DNA of 64,000 nt from Charina bottae (lineage: Eukaryota; Chordata; Lepidosauria; Squamata; Charinaidae). The stretch spans positions 77,738,798 through 77,802,797 of the forward strand of contig JALMGJ010000004.1 in assembly GCA_023362775.1 (NCBI GenBank), given 5' to 3'. Below are positions 1 through 12,377 of this stretch, piece by piece. Both the position numbers and the translations under genes were made by a program. Every line of letters starts with the position of its first letter. The stretch's first letter is position 1. A model generated the notes under the pieces. It was given only the letters and a program-made list of their open reading frames with translations, ran no database searches and was not told the DNA's origin.

Positions 1-364
1 GAGAGAGCGTGCACAATAATAATTTCCAAATAATATTAGGACTTAGCAGAAGGAGCTACTATATCACTGTGAATGCAATCAGTCACCATGGAAATCTGCA
101 CAAGTGTAACTGTACTGCAACTTGGTGAAAACTATTGGGAGACCCTAGAATGTAGTGGGGATGGGTGAGATAAAAGAACCTTGGATTTGGCAGATCAAAA
201 GCCTCTCAAGTCCATAAAGAGGTACTAGAACCACACTCTCATGTTTGTGTGAAACTTTAACTTAGTGATTTGATTTGATAGCAAGTTTTTTCTGATTCAA
301 GCTGACTTTACAAAATGGATCTTCAATTTGAACCAAAAAATCAGGTGAAATCTTATCCAAGTGC
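1..364. other. AT-rich non-coding stretch
   Basis: No gene, SINE head or LINE motif is visible here. A short GA-rich start (first 8 bases) may be the edge of a microsatellite cut by the window. The only ORF nearby (315-518, 67 codons) runs into the inverted-repeat arm described next and has no recognisable domain. Confidence 0.5.
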
Positions 365-902
365 AGCTGATTTGAGGGAACATTTATTGCATGAAAATAT
401 ATTAAAATTCCCCAAAGTAAGAGATTATGCTGAAAGGCATAATTATGCTGTCTTCAAATTGATTCAGAAAAAAATGCTTTTTCTCCCTAAATCAGTTTGG
501 AAAATTGAATTCACATGACTTGATTTTTCACAACAAAACAGTGAATTGATTTGATTTTCCAACTCGATTTGAATGGTCAAATTGGATTCAGTCATACTGT
601 CATTTACATTGCCTGGAATTGGCATACAAATGTCCTCTCAAATGGTAAACCAAAGTTCCTTACCCCAAAAGCATAAATCTGACTGAGGAAAAAAATACTG
701 TATATATATAAGAAAATCTGCTGGTCTCTTTTGATCCTGGCCAGGGAGAAAGGGCTGGAAAGAATATGGTGGATCTTCTACATTGACTCTTCTCATCATT
801 TGACTTTGAGCATAATCAGCATAATTATGCCTTTCTGCATAATCCAGTAATTTGATGAATTTTAATATATTCTCATGCAATAAATATTGCCTCAAATCAG
901 CA
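365..902. repeat. Inverted repeat, 86-nt arms, about 366-nt spacer
   Basis: Bases 365-450 and the reverse complement of 817-902 align without obvious gaps and share long identical blocks, including the 3'-terminal stretch around AAAGGCATAATTATGCTG. Read in matching frames, both arms give similar peptides (DLR..LLHENILKF....DYAERHNYA). That is expected from DNA similarity and does not prove coding. The spacer holds no recognised motif. This could be two opposed copies of an old repeat or the ends of a foldback transposon. No target duplication or known terminal motif was found. Confidence 0.6.
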
Positions 903-2154
903 CTATAATACATTTGGATACGAATGTGATGAAAAGACATCCATAAGTAGTGCTAGCTTCTTCTGTTGCATTGCCAGCAGTGAGCAGCAAGTCCTACTGT
1001 TACGTATAAATTATGCAGATCATAATCATCCAGCATGATTCAGCTGATAAATTATATTATTCCCTGCCATTTTAATTATAGCTTTTTACATAAAGGAGCT
1101 GGCTGAACACTTTGCTAATTAATCTTGTAACATATGACCTAACAGCCCTTTCTAAGGAGCTTGCATCAAATTGCTGTGATCCAAAGTAGCAAACAGGTCA
1201 TTCATTTAATTAAAAGCTATGTTGAAAATAATGCAAATATAGTCCATTCTAGCATCAGAAATGAATCATTTAAAAACATTATGTAGGCAAATATTTTAAT
1301 ACAAGTATGAGTGAGTAAAATAGAAATATTATGTTTTAACTATTTATGGTATCTGATCAAATCTTTGAATTTTACTGCAATACCAGCCTGAGAACATACT
1401 TTATGTAATATTTCCATAACACCAATATGGTGGCCTGCCCCATACATATCTAACGCTTTTTCAGATATATCCTGGAAATGCAACATAATGTCAGAACAAG
1501 AAGCTAAACCAGTAAGTAGCCATGTGCAGAGAGAAAGCCTGAAATGAATAAAGGGTTTTTTCCCCTTGTCTTTTTTATCCTTATTTCACTCTAAAGGATG
1601 GGATCACAGCACTGCAACAATTCGCACACCATAAAACCTGGATGTCCTTCCCAATGAGCTATGCCAAACTACTGGCTCACAGTGCCAGGGATCACCGGGT
1701 GCAAGCCACGGCCATTATTTGCATCATGCCAAGACCTGTCAACAAATACTTTTTGCCAGTCATTCCCAGTAAGGGTTTCCCTTCCCAATCAGCTGCTCCA
1801 ACAAGCCTGCCAGCCTGAGAAGCCAGTAGCCTCAGGGTAATTTCCTCGCTGGGTTGCAAAGCACTTTAGAAAGTGGTGTACTATCCTCTCCTCATGCCTG
1901 CTCTCTCCCCCTTTGGAATAAGTACAGGGAACAGCTGAAAATTTATTGTGGCTTGAAACTATCTGACTGCAGTGATCATATGACATACTTTGTTCCTTGT
2001 TCTCAGGGATCTGAGGTTAGCAGAAGTGAATATAATTACAGATCATATTGAAATGTTTGAAGATTTGGGGAGTGGAAGCAGTCACAATGTGAAGTATTCT
2101 TACACAGTTTGTCTGATTTTGATAATTTCCTCCATTAAGGTAATAGGAAGTTAT
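903..2154. other. Unique AT-rich sequence, no gene seen
   Basis: Contains only ORFs of 65-88 codons with no recognisable motif. The part at about 1010-1330 is homeobox-site-like AT-rich text (several TAAT/ATTA cores) without simple-sequence character. It could be conserved non-coding DNA, but that is a guess. Confidence 0.4.
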
Positions 2155-2255
2155 GTATTTATTTATTTATTTGTTTATTTATTGCATTTATTTCCTACTT
2201 CAATCAAACGACACTCTGTGGTTAATAAAATATTGAATATAAAAACCACAGATTA
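2155..2255 (-). mobile_element. L2-type LINE 3' tail remnant
   Basis: A TTTA-rich run is followed by a degenerate version of the tail seen more clearly at 3541-3660 (ACGACACTCTGTGGTTAATAAAATA in place of the GACTCTGGGCGGTTTACAACAAAATA type). On the minus strand this reads as an L2 3' UTR ending in TAAA repeats. Confidence 0.5.
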
Positions 2256-2489
2256 AAATATTATGGTAGGAATAAATTCATCTTAAAATGTAAGAACTTA
2301 AGAAGAAAAAAACCTTCAAAAGATAAAACAGAGATGGTATTACCTAATTAGAATGCCTTTGGAAGCCTTCCATTTTCAACATTTTTTCAATGCAGTCAGA
2401 GAAGGATTCAGTCTGATTTCCATATAGAAACGTTTCCACACAACCTGAGAAACAGTGGTCCCTGGTCTCACTTCCTTTACATCTCAAAA

Positions 2490-2765
2490 GTTGGGCACTA
2501 GTAGCAGTTTCTCCCTAGACAGCCTAATAGATCAAAGTACATTGAGAGATTTAAGAAGAACAGGAGAATTATGCTCCCTTCAACCAGGTCCCTATAGAGG
2601 TTATCAATGAGAACAACTAATCCCTTCTCTATTCCATATATTAACCTGAATGTTGATTGAAAGGGCTCCAGATAATCTGCTTCATCTTGGGTGCTCCATA
2701 GTTGATCTACCACCACCATCTCAACAACCTTTCCAGAAAGAAAGATTAGAGGCTAGGCAATTTAT
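2490..2765 (-). mobile_element. L2-type LINE fragment, reverse transcriptase N-terminal region
   Basis: The minus-strand frame 2498-2719 encodes a diverged form of the L2 RT stretch: VVVDQL..TQDEADYLEPFQSTFR.IYGIE.GLV.L.DNL. This matches the better copy at 4662-5105 (DEMDYLDPFQSGFRPGHGTE). Stops and substitutions show an old, dead copy. It may belong to the same insertion as the tail at 2155-2255, with most of the body deleted. Confidence 0.65.
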
Positions 2766-3540
2766 TCGGGAGGGGTGGGCTATCACTAACTTTATCAGCT
2801 AAATGATGTACACACTGATCACAGCATCAAGGTGGGAGATTTTGGTACTGACTTTTCCATAAAAGGAAATTAGTTACCCTAAACAAAGGCACAGCCCACT
2901 GATGCAATGAGGGAACAAAAGTAAAGATGCTACTCCTCATCATCCATATACCCATGCTCAGTCAGAATCACTTTTAATATTTCTTCACCAGCACTTTAAG
3001 CTTCATTTCTGTTGCTTTGTTTCCAAAGGTCTTCAGTAAACCAAGGAAACAACCAGAATTGGCCAGCAGAAAAAGGCTATTTGGGAATGATCTCATCCAG
3101 CACTTGACAAGATGAGAGACAGATTTGTTTAGGAAATACATGAGCAAGTTACAGTTAACAGTCTGGCTACAATATTTTAATATTTCTGACATATTATATC
3201 AACAAAGGCTACCTAACAACCCATAGAGAATTAGGGCAAAGTCATCTCCTATACTTGAACTTCAGCAATTCCATATGTAATTCAGAGATTGTAAAGAGTA
3301 AGGTCTTCTGAGTTATGCCCCTACAACTGTAGTTGTTTCCCAAGGAAAGTTGTCTAACTTAAAATATAGAATGCAAAACATACAAATAAAGAATGGTTTG
3401 CAAAAAACATATTTATTTCCTTCAAACCACTGTTGTAAAGTTGTTATGATTTAGTATTTTACAGATGTTTGAATTATTTTGAAGAAGCAATGTAGGAATG
3501 TAATGAGCATGTAGTCAGTTTAAACAGACTATTTTGCCCT
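2766..3540. other. Unassigned sequence between L2 fragments
   Basis: No gene or repeat recognised. The longest ORF is 72 codons (2974-3192, minus) and has no motif. Confidence 0.5.
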
Positions 3541-5327
3541 TTTTATTTATTTATATATTTATTTATTTATTTATTTACTTATTTACTAATCAAACTTCTA
3601 TCACCGCCCATCTCCCTCCAACGGAGAGACTCTGGGCGGTTTACAACAAAATAATAAAAACAAAAGACATAAAATATACGTACAATATAAAAATACAATT
3701 TATAAAACAAGATTAAAATCCAAGAGGCAAGAATAGTAAAAAGATCTAACTCAATCCAATGTAGGAGACGGGCTCTATAAGGTATTAGCCATCCCCAAGA
3801 GTGACTATTCCTTCCTTGGACCCAAGCAAGGCAGCAGAACCAAGTTTTCAGGTTCCTCCAGAAGGTCAGGAGCGAAGGGGCTAATCTCAACTCCGGGGGC
3901 AAGTTGTTCCACAGGGTGGGAGCTACTGCAGAGAAGGCACGCCTCCTGGACCCCGCCAGATGGAACTCTCTTATAGATGGGGTCCGTAGCATGCCCTCTC
4001 TGCATGATCGGGTGGGACGGGTAGATTTATTGGGGATGAGGCGGTCCCTCAGGTAACCTGGCCCCATGCCATGTAGTGCTTTAAAGGTGATAACCAACAC
4101 CTTGAATTGGACCCGGAAGCAAACTGGTACCCAATGCAGCTCACGTAACAACGGTGTTATGTGTGCCGATCTAGGGGCACCAGCAATGGCCCGTGCAGCT
4201 GCATTCTGGACCAGCTGAAGCTTCCAGATACTCTTCAAGGATAGCCCCATGTAGAGCGCATTACAGTAGTCTATATGGGAGATAACAAGGGCATGAGTGA
4301 CTATTTGAAGGGCCTCCCAATCTGGGAACAGGCGTAACTGGCGCACAACACGAAGTTGTGTAAAAGCGCTCCTGGCCACGACTGCCACCTGCTCTTTGAG
4401 CATGAGTTGTGAGTCCAGGCGGACACCCAGATTCCACACCGGATCTGTCTGGGGCAGTGCAAGCCCATCCAGAACCAAAGATGATAATATCCTAGATGGG
4501 GAAGAGCCACTAATCCACAGCCACTCCATCTTACCAGGGTTCAGCTGAAGCCTGTTGGACCCCATCTAGGCCCCTACAGCCCCCAGGCACCAAGAAAGTG
4601 CAGTCACAGCATCACTTACCTCACCTGGGACAGAGATGTATAACTGAGTATCATCAGCATATTAATGATATCTTATCCCATGGTGGCAGATGATCTCGCC
4701 CAGTTGTTTCATGTAGATGTTAAATAGGAGAGGAGAGAGAACCGAACACTGCGGCACCCCACAAAGGAGGGGTTGAGGGTCGGATCTCCCACTCCCTATC
4801 ACCACCAATTGGAACCGGCCCTGGAGGAAGGAGGTGAACCAGTGCAAAACCACGCTGCCCACCCCCAACTCCCTGAGCTGACCCAAAAGGATACCATGGT
4901 ACATGGTATCGAAAGCCACTGAGAGGTCAAGAAGAGCTAGGATGGATGCACTGCCTCCATCCCGCTCCCGCCAGAGATCATCCATAAGTGCGACCAATGC
5001 TGTTTCTGTCCCATGTCCAGGCCTGAAACCTGACTGAAAGGGGTCTAGATAATCCATTTCATCCAGAATCCTCTGGAGTTGCAGCCCCAGCACTTTCTCA
5101 ACCACCTTCCACTAAAGGGAAGGTGGGAGACTGGGCGAAAGTTGTCCAGTACCATAGGGTCCAGCAATGGTTTCTTGAGGAGGGGGTGCACCAATGCCTT
5201 CTTAAAGGCTGATGGAAACACCCCCTCTCTCAAGGATGCATTAACCATCGCCTGGACCCAACTGCATGTCACCTCCCTAGCTGCTTTCACCAGCCAGGAG
5301 GGGCATGGATCTAGATGACAAGTGGTG
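3541..5327 (-). mobile_element. L2/CR1-group LINE, 5'-truncated, minus strand
   Basis: This is a non-LTR retrotransposon lacking its endonuclease. On the minus strand it begins in the linker before RT (frame 5045-5290: VPSAFKKALVHPLLKK...LDNFRPVS). It continues through RT (4662-5105: FQSGFRPGHGTE, LDLSVAFDT, GVPQCSVLSPLLFNIYM). The YADDTQLY catalytic motif lies just past an in-frame TAA at about 4660, where a Gln codon would be expected. The 3579-4565 frame (328 aa) then carries the C-terminal region (DYCNALYMGL, LQLVQNAAARAI, LHWVPVCFRVQFK, FKALHGMGPGYL) and reads through the 3' UTR. The 3' end has the GGGCGG-type hairpin and a TAAA-repeat tail (TTTA on the plus strand). At least one frameshift and one nonsense codon make it inactive. 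Confidence 0.9.
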
Positions 5328-5936
5328 GCGTTTGCTGTCCGTTTCCCATGTTGTTCTTATTGTACACTGTATAACAATCATTATTTCAAAGGCATCACTT
5401 AAAAGTGACATACTTCTGCATTCTACACATTTTAATTTGATTTTGGACACATAATAAATGTTTCCTATATAATGACAATCCAAACTTACTTTTGTTATGT
5501 AATTTGCTAAGTAATTCATATTTTATTTTATTTTTATAATAAAAGCAAGATAAGTTTCAAAATACTATTTGCATTTAGGCTTTAATAACTAGAGGTTTTT
5601 TAATTATTTTGAAATGCACAGAAAGTAGTATAATATAATAATATAATGGCTGGATTCAGAAAAAGCATAGCAATATATTCATGGAATTGTTTTTCAGTTA
5701 TATCCAACAAATGTAAACTACAGCTATTAGAATGTTAATAAACTGTTCACAATCCATTCTTTATCCATGTCTATCTCTTTATTATATACTCTCATTATGG
5801 ATAAAACTCTGAAGCCTGCCATGGTTCCTGAACTGATGATTTGAAAGATAATCAATTATTTTGCAGTGCAATGAAATGAATGAACAGAGCAACCATCCAT
5901 ATAAGCAAATTCTACTGAGAACAAGCTTAAGAGCAA
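5328..5936. other. AT-rich sequence, nothing recognised
   Basis: Begins directly at the 5' truncation point of the L2. No motif or inverted repeat was seen. Confidence 0.5.
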
Positions 5937-5991
5937 GATGGATGGATGGATGGATGGATGGATGGATGGATGGATGGATGGATGGATGGAT
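5937..5991. repeat. (ATGG)n tetranucleotide microsatellite
   Basis: About 13-14 uninterrupted copies of GATG/GGAT, likely length-polymorphic. Confidence 0.97.
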
Positions 5992-6774
5992 TCCATTTTT
6001 CTATTTTTGTTTGCTTTTCTTTTTCTTAATTTTTTTTCCTATTCATTTGAATGTTTGTGGAGATATGAGCTGGTATGAAAGGAGAACATCATCATGGACC
6101 TTCTTGCTTTGGAATCAGCAGATTTAATGTCTCATTCCATCTATTTACAGCCCACCATCCAGAAATGGGGAAAATCTGCAGCTGATTGTAGCAGAAATGC
6201 TACCAGCAGTACACGTATGACAAAATTTAGCTGTTTTCACAGCTCACCATTGACAATTGATAATTTTGTGGTCTCTTCTCCTAGCCAAAAACTGTTACAT
6301 TTAAGAATACAAAATTCTGACAAGATATCCTAAATTAAAATGTCAGTTCAAGCAGTTTATGAAGAAAAATATAGTTTCTTTGCTCTTTTGCTTTTAATTT
6401 ACTAATTGTATGAGACACCATCTTTCTTGAAAGAATATAGTACTGCAGATATGTTTCCCTAGAGCCCCTATGGTTCTCATACAAATCTATAGTAAATTAA
6501 GCTAAAAGAAAGTGAATGACCTAAACTTATCTAATTAGTTTTACTTTTACTTTGTTTTTCCTTTAAATATTTATTTGTATCCTATTTTCCTATTGGTATA
6601 ATGTTACAAAAATATGAAGAATTATTGAAAAAATTAAAAAAATATATCATAAACCTTCCATAAAACTTTTAATATTCACATAATACAAAAATATGTTAGT
6701 CACATAGTCCATACTGGTAGCCAGTATGCCAAGCTATTGGGATATATCTAATAAAATGATTATTAGTTAATTAT
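5992..6774. other. Unassigned AT-rich sequence
   Basis: Two overlapping ORFs of 79-88 codons (5861-6127, 6094-6333) are partly microsatellite-encoded and show no domain. No repeat family recognised. Confidence 0.5.
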
Positions 6775-6862
6775 TGTAACCCGCCCAGAGTCCCTTGTAT
6801 GGGAGATGGGCGGGGAATAAATTAAATAAATAAAATTAAAAAATAAAAAATAAAATAAAAAT
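6775..6862 (+). mobile_element. L2-type LINE 3' tail, plus strand
   Basis: TGTAACCCGCCCAGAGTCCC, a short loop, then GGGAGATGGGCGGGGAATAA forms the L2 3'-terminal hairpin. It is followed by a TAAA/AAATAA tail. No coding part remains. Confidence 0.8.
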
Positions 6863-9047
6863 GGTCAATCCCCATAAGAGCCACTGCTGCAGAATACTAG
6901 TAAAAACAATACATGTTTTTCTTGGTGAATCTGATTAATTAAAACTTTTCTTGTCCAGATCCAACTAAGACTTTGGAACAAGAAATTCTATGATCCGTAA
7001 TTGCAAAACCTAGATAAAAATAGGTTCCTCTGTGTGATGATTTACCTGTGATGATTTGGATGTTCAGATACTATATGTTCCCTACCAAAGAAACTGTTCC
7101 CTTCCAAATTATGATTCTCAGTTAAATATGAGAATTTATCAGTAGCTTAGTCAGCTAGACACATTATTGCCTAATTCAGTCACTGACACTGAAGACATAC
7201 TCCCACATTAGCTATTGTATGGTTCTTTTAATATAATTACAAATACAGGGAAATTTGGATATACATGAAAATTTAGGAGGAACAAGGAGCTCTCTAAACA
7301 AAACTGCAATTGGAATAGCCTTTTCTAAGTTACTATCTTAGACCCCCTCATCCTGACCATTCCCTGATCTTTAATGGACTATCTGCTCGGTATGAATCAT
7401 CATGAAAACATGCAGTTGCTAGCAGAAGGCTTTTAGCTTAATGGCTATTTCAAAATATTGTTAAGGTATAATGGGATTCTTATGTTTTCATTAGGTGAGT
7501 TTAGTTTGATGTTCATTTCTAGAGAAGATTAGTTCCAAATTGCAATGGGGGCTTTGGAATAACCAATAATCCAGATAACCAAATAGAGCTGTTTCTGATT
7601 TACACTACAGGATTGGATGTTAGCTGTATAAGTCAGTTATGTTTAATAATATTAATAGCTTACTTTACTTCTGGCTATTATGGCTATACAGTAATTCAAG
7701 GAATTCTTTGTACTTTGGGAGCATTGCAGTTGCTTGATACTAAGGCGAATGAGTGAACTCAAACTGCCCGTAAGTACCAAATGTAAGTTGACAGTGGAAT
7801 TTTTTAAGATATAAGAACCTATTGCACGTTGTTGGCTTTCTGGATAATTAAAAGTTGAGCAGACAAGATACGTAATTAACAATATGCTCAAATTTGGATT
7901 TCAATATTTTTGCTTATGAAGAACAAGAGCAGTGATGGTGTTCTATTAAGAAAAATACATGCAGTTTGGTTTTACGTACAGTTCAATGGACTTTAAGTAT
8001 TAGTTCCCCAATTTCATCAGAATGGCCAATTTACATTGATGGCTGTGTTTCTCTAGATGGTTACCAGTTGTCTTTGGAAATAATTGCTATTTAGGTTTAT
8101 AAAGCATTCATTAAATGTCTACTTAAATTACATAAAGATCATAATAGGCATTTAATGGATGCTTTTTAAAGTGAACTACAAATTACTTTGGATTATAAGT
8201 AACAGTAGGTTTATAAAGCTATCATTATGTGTCTATTAAGATCATTTAACTTAAGTGTTCTATAATTAGACAAGAGCTAGGATTTTAATTGCACATTTGC
8301 AAACTGCTAGCTGGGGTTTCTAAATTGAGCCCTCATTTTGCTCACTATGGAAAGGTCTTTTTGTACAGTCATGCCCTGCTACACTGAATGTGATTATGTG
8401 AATTAATATTTTTGGATATAAAACACATACACACACATACACACATCTATTCATACTTTAATTTGACTACATTGACAATTGAATATATGATGTACCCCAC
8501 CTTATTTGGTAACTATTAACAATATTTAGGAAGGATACTCATTGGCCTATGGAAATAAGGTTTAATCCAGTATACAGCTTGGATAACACCTGAAAGTCAT
8601 AGTTTAATGACCATTTGGCTTAGTTCCAACTTCTATACAGATGTCCATGCAATGATAATACTGCATTAATTGGTTCTTTTATAGACAGTCTCGGCAGACA
8701 TGCTAAAGACATTATCATCAAGGAGACACTAACCTATTCACAGATCCCAAAGTGTTCCTGCATTTGTCAATGATGCAGCATGTTCATTAAGCCACATGGA
8801 GATACAGACATCTGTGTGATATTTCTCTTTTCTCTAGATTATGGACATAAGTTTAAAAGGTGCCTCACCACTACTAAAATTTACTGTAAGAAATAAATGT
8901 TCTCAGAAATTTGTATCTATAGATTCTGGATATCTTCTCCAAAAAACTGTCTGTTGATGTAATTCATTTTGTTCTTTTTTATGGTTGACCTTCAGATGGA
9001 GCTATTAGACATTTGTGCTTGTAAAAATATTTTAAAATTAGTTTTTA
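6863..9047. other. AT-rich sequence with weak local duplications
   Basis: No gene recognised; the longest ORF is 79 codons. A CA-rich microsatellite sits at about 8420-8447. A phrase starting AGGTTTATAAAGC recurs at about 8094 and 8210, followed in both cases by similar ATTA..TGTCT text, which suggests a small tandem duplication with a unit of about 115 bp. Confidence 0.45.
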
Positions 9048-9150
9048 TTCCAATTTATTTATTTGGTTGCTCACTTTCTTGTTTACTTATTTACATTATT
9101 TCTGTATTGCCTGTTCATATTGACTCTTAGTGTTATACAATAAAATAGAT
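9048..9150 (-). mobile_element. Degraded L2-type tail
   Basis: An imperfect TTTA run, then text resembling the L2 hairpin (TGTATTGCCTGTTC...GACTCTTAGTGTTATACAATAAAATA), in the same order as at 3541-3660. Strongly diverged. Confidence 0.45.
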
Positions 9151-9431
9151 AGTAATCATTCATTTTACCAGTATCCTTGGGTGGTAAAGTCTTCTACTGA
9201 CATTGCAGATGATAAGGAGGCAATACCATGTTTTCAGCAAATATGATCAATCCCTAAGCTTGAGTACAGGGATAAGAACAAAGAAAATACCCCAAAGCTT
9301 TTTCCGGTTTTCTGAGTTTTTTGTTCCAGTGAGATTACATATTGAACGCCAACAGAAATATTCTTTTCCTGGGTCTCTCATAAGTCTCTTATACTAGTGC
9401 AACAGGGAAAAGGTTAGCTCTTACCATAATT

Positions 9432-9448
9432 GGATGAACAACATTCTT
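9432..9448. repeat. 17-bp target-site duplication, left copy
   Basis: GGATGAACAACATTCTT here is repeated exactly at 11710-11726, bracketing the L1-type insertion. Confidence 0.9.
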
Positions 9449-11709
9449 TTTTTTTTTTTATTAAATTTTATTAAGTTTTACAATACATAATAAAATTTAA
9501 AGTAGAAAAAAGAAATAGAAACAGAAATACAAAATAAGAAAAAGATAAAGAAAAAGTGAAGTCAAGAAATAATAAGCAAAGAAAATATAGAAAATAGATG
9601 TCCTCCAATCTATCTTTGAACTTAAAGTACAACAATTGATTTTAAATGTTAGTCCTTCATACAGTATACAGGAACTTTTCTTTGTCATATGCCTTTTGAT
9701 TTCTTTCATCCAATCTTCTAACCTTCATCTTACTGTCTCCCAATAATCCATCTTTGGCTTCCACTCCTTGAAGTAGTAGTTAAATGTTGAATGTTCATTA
9801 CTACATATTTATATCTTCAATAAAGACCAATTAGTATAACAAATAAAAGCCTTATTTACTTCTAATAAACTACAATATATTCTATTCATATTATGACTCA
9901 TAACCTAACATGTTATGTAACTTAATACATAATTTAGCAATTCTTATAGTGTTCATACATATATATTTCTATAATTTAATTCTAATATATATATATATCT
10001 CCATAAAAAAGGAATTCTTGAATCTCAATTATCCATCTGTAATTTCCATTCCTTGTAGTAGTGTCCATTTAAACTAAATGCATAATCTATCATATCACTT
10101 AACCTAATAGCTAATATATCAATTCTTATAATATTCATACAATACATATTGATATATATCATCCTATAGTAACCATCATTCTAATTCCATCATATCATTA
10201 TCTTCTCATAAATATATCTCTAAGGAAAACAATATTCTATAATATCAACTTGTGTTTGTATTTAGCATCTTACATTTAGAATATCACTTTTTATATATCC
10301 ATACAATTTCTCATAACAATTCAAGTCCATATTTTCATTAGCCTTTATATCCATACAGTTTCTCATATCTTCTGTTTAGGTTATGCCAAAATCACAATAC
10401 ACTGTGGGAGATTCGCAATATACAGCCTGCTCTTTTCTATATCTCATATAGAATATCAGAGCAACCTTCTCTCCCTTTCCACATATTTCACAACATCCAT
10501 CCAACTGTGCACCCATATTTTCACTCTGTCTCCACTGCCACAACATATCTATACCAAGATTGTAGTGTAAAGCCTTCAGAATGTTCTTCTGAACTAATAT
10601 ACTCAAAATTTCCTCCTTCTGTTTCTCCTCCACTTGAAAAACATTTTTCCTTTCTGTCTCCGTTTCTGTTCTCTGTTCTTTCTCTCTGTTTTGCAGAGTT
10701 ACGAACAGTAATTCCAACGACCTTTGAATATTTGAAAAAGCCTCAGTAATCTCTCTTCTGAGCTCCTCAGGTACAAGTTGGAAAGCCATCTTTCCTGTGT
10801 CCTTCAAATTAAAACAACAACCCTTCTAGTCAAAACAATAATCATGTAATCTGTCCATGGAAAACTACCAGCAGAATCTATTAAGCAGAACGTCGTTGTT
10901 GTTTTTTTTTTTTAAAGTCAAAAGAAAAAAGAAAGTTCCAATAATCCAAAATACAGGAGAGAATAATATTTTAAACAGTTTATAGAAGGAGAAATAAAAA
11001 ATATATTCCAAATGAAGCAAAATCCAACCAGGGAGGATGTAGAAAAAGAAGACAAGGAAAAAAACACGTTACCCTGTGTTTTTATTCTTCAAACTGCGAG
11101 CTTTCGTTCTTCAAGCTGCAAGCTGCTTAATCCAAACAAAGAGTTTCTCAAAAAATGAATAGTCATTTAGTTTATCAAGCGAAGAATTACAAACAGAGTC
11201 TCTTAAATCCCTCTAATACAAAAGAGAAGTAAAAAAAAAAATGCAGACGTTTCATTATGTTGCAAATATAGAGTCCATCAAACTTCCACCAGAATCAGTT
11301 ATAGCAAAGAAAGCACAAAGTTAGCCAGCATTTTCAACAAAGTCCAAAAAATAGATCTTAGATTTCAAAAATATTTTAATCTAAAAAAAAACATTCCTAA
11401 AGTGATCTAAAAGCGGCTGGGCGCTCTTGTGTCTCTTCAAAGAGACTTGTTTCCCCTGCGAGAGCCTGATATATCTCGGCCATTGCCTTGCACTTACCCT
11501 GTTCCTTCCGCGGTGGAAAACTACAGAAAAAACAAGGGTAGGCAATCCCAATGGCCCCACGAGTAATCTTCTGGTCTCCCCCTCTCCAGGGGAAAAAAAA
11601 CTTCAGTGGACCACAACTTCTGCAATCCACGCAAGCAAGGGAAATTCAGTCAGTTCTCAGCTTCTCTGAGAAATCTGACTGGTCGAGCTGGCAGCCAAGC
11701 CTGGAGTCC
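9449..11709 (-). mobile_element. ORF2-less L1-type retrotransposon (HAL1-like), minus strand
   Basis: The left edge is a T-tract followed by ATTAAATTTTATTAAG, which on the minus strand is an A-tailed 3' end with AATAAA-type signals. A perfect 17-bp duplication brackets the element, as expected for L1-style target-primed insertion. The minus strand starts with a GC-richer leader of about 0.9 kb (11709-10810). It then opens a frame (10376-10807, 143 aa) whose first 80 or so residues are charged and coiled-coil-like (EELRREITEAFSNIQRSLE..., many E/K/Q), resembling an L1 ORF1 N-terminus. About 0.9 kb of AT-rich 3' sequence follows. No endonuclease or RT motif is present, so it must have moved in trans. 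ORF1 identity is inferred from composition only. Confidence 0.7.
10376..10807 (-). CDS. Putative L1 ORF1-like coiled-coil protein remnant (143 aa)
   Basis: The N-terminal half is rich in Glu, Lys, Gln and Arg with heptad-like leucines (residues about 8-85), consistent with the trimerisation coiled coil of L1 ORF1 proteins. The C-terminal half (from about residue 86) loses that character and shows no RRM or basic C-terminal domain, so the frame is probably truncated by an internal deletion. Start chosen at the first Met, MKDTGKMAF; the second Met (residue 7) is an alternative. It sits inside the insertion at 9449-11709. No function of its own is likely. Confidence 0.4.
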   Translation of the reverse strand: MKDTGKMAFQLVPEELRREITEAFSNIQRSLELLFVTLQNREKEQRTETETERKNVFQVEEKQKEEILSILVQKNILKALHYNLGIDMLWQWRQSENMGAQLDGCCEICGKGEKVALIFYMRYRKEQAVYCESPTVYCDFGIT

Positions 11710-11726
11710 GGATGAACAACATTCTT
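11710..11726. repeat. 17-bp target-site duplication, right copy
   Basis: Exact repeat of 9432-9448. Confidence 0.9.
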
Positions 11727-12377
11727 GTAAATCTAAGGCGTAGTTGTGCCAATGATTTTCAATGTGCAATACTATATTATTGTTAAATTGTATAAATTAA
11801 TATATGGTAGAAAACTGATATCAAGTCTTATTCCTTCATTTCCTGTTTTTATGCATGATGTAAAATTTCTTCAGTACACAGGTAGGTAGATAAGGGGCTT
11901 CAAAGAATAAGAGACATTATTGAGGAAAACCTAGTTGCTGCTGAATATCTTTAGAAGCAGTTTGGTAATTTATCGTATTATTAATTAATTGGAATAAGCC
12001 TCACATAATTCCTATAAGCCCTAACATTTCCATAGATATTTGCAAAAATTGAGGTTTCTCTTCTTTGAATTATTTTATGAGTCTGGAAATAATTATTCCA
12101 AAGAAACTTTCTTTATGGATATTAATATATTATTTTTTAACTTTCCTAATTCCAACTTTATCATTAGGCATGTATTTTTACTTCAATTTCTTTATGGAAC
12201 ACAAGTGAGCAAGTAAAAAAAAATATGGGCAGAATTAGAAGTTATTATGTTAACCCTCTGATAATACAGTTCTACTTTTTAGCAACAGTTTTATTCTATC
12301 ATTAAAGGCAACAAGGAATATTTGGAAGAAATTTGGATGGAAATATAAATTTGACTTTTATTCCCATTTCAAATCTA
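11727..12377. other. AT-rich sequence, nothing recognised
   Basis: Pre-insertion target sequence of the L1-type element continues here. No ORF above 60 codons and no repeat motif. Confidence 0.5.

Noticed and set aside
5937..5991. CRISPR-like array
   Set aside because: A 4-base microsatellite with no spacers. None of the other tandem repeats has repeat-spacer structure either.
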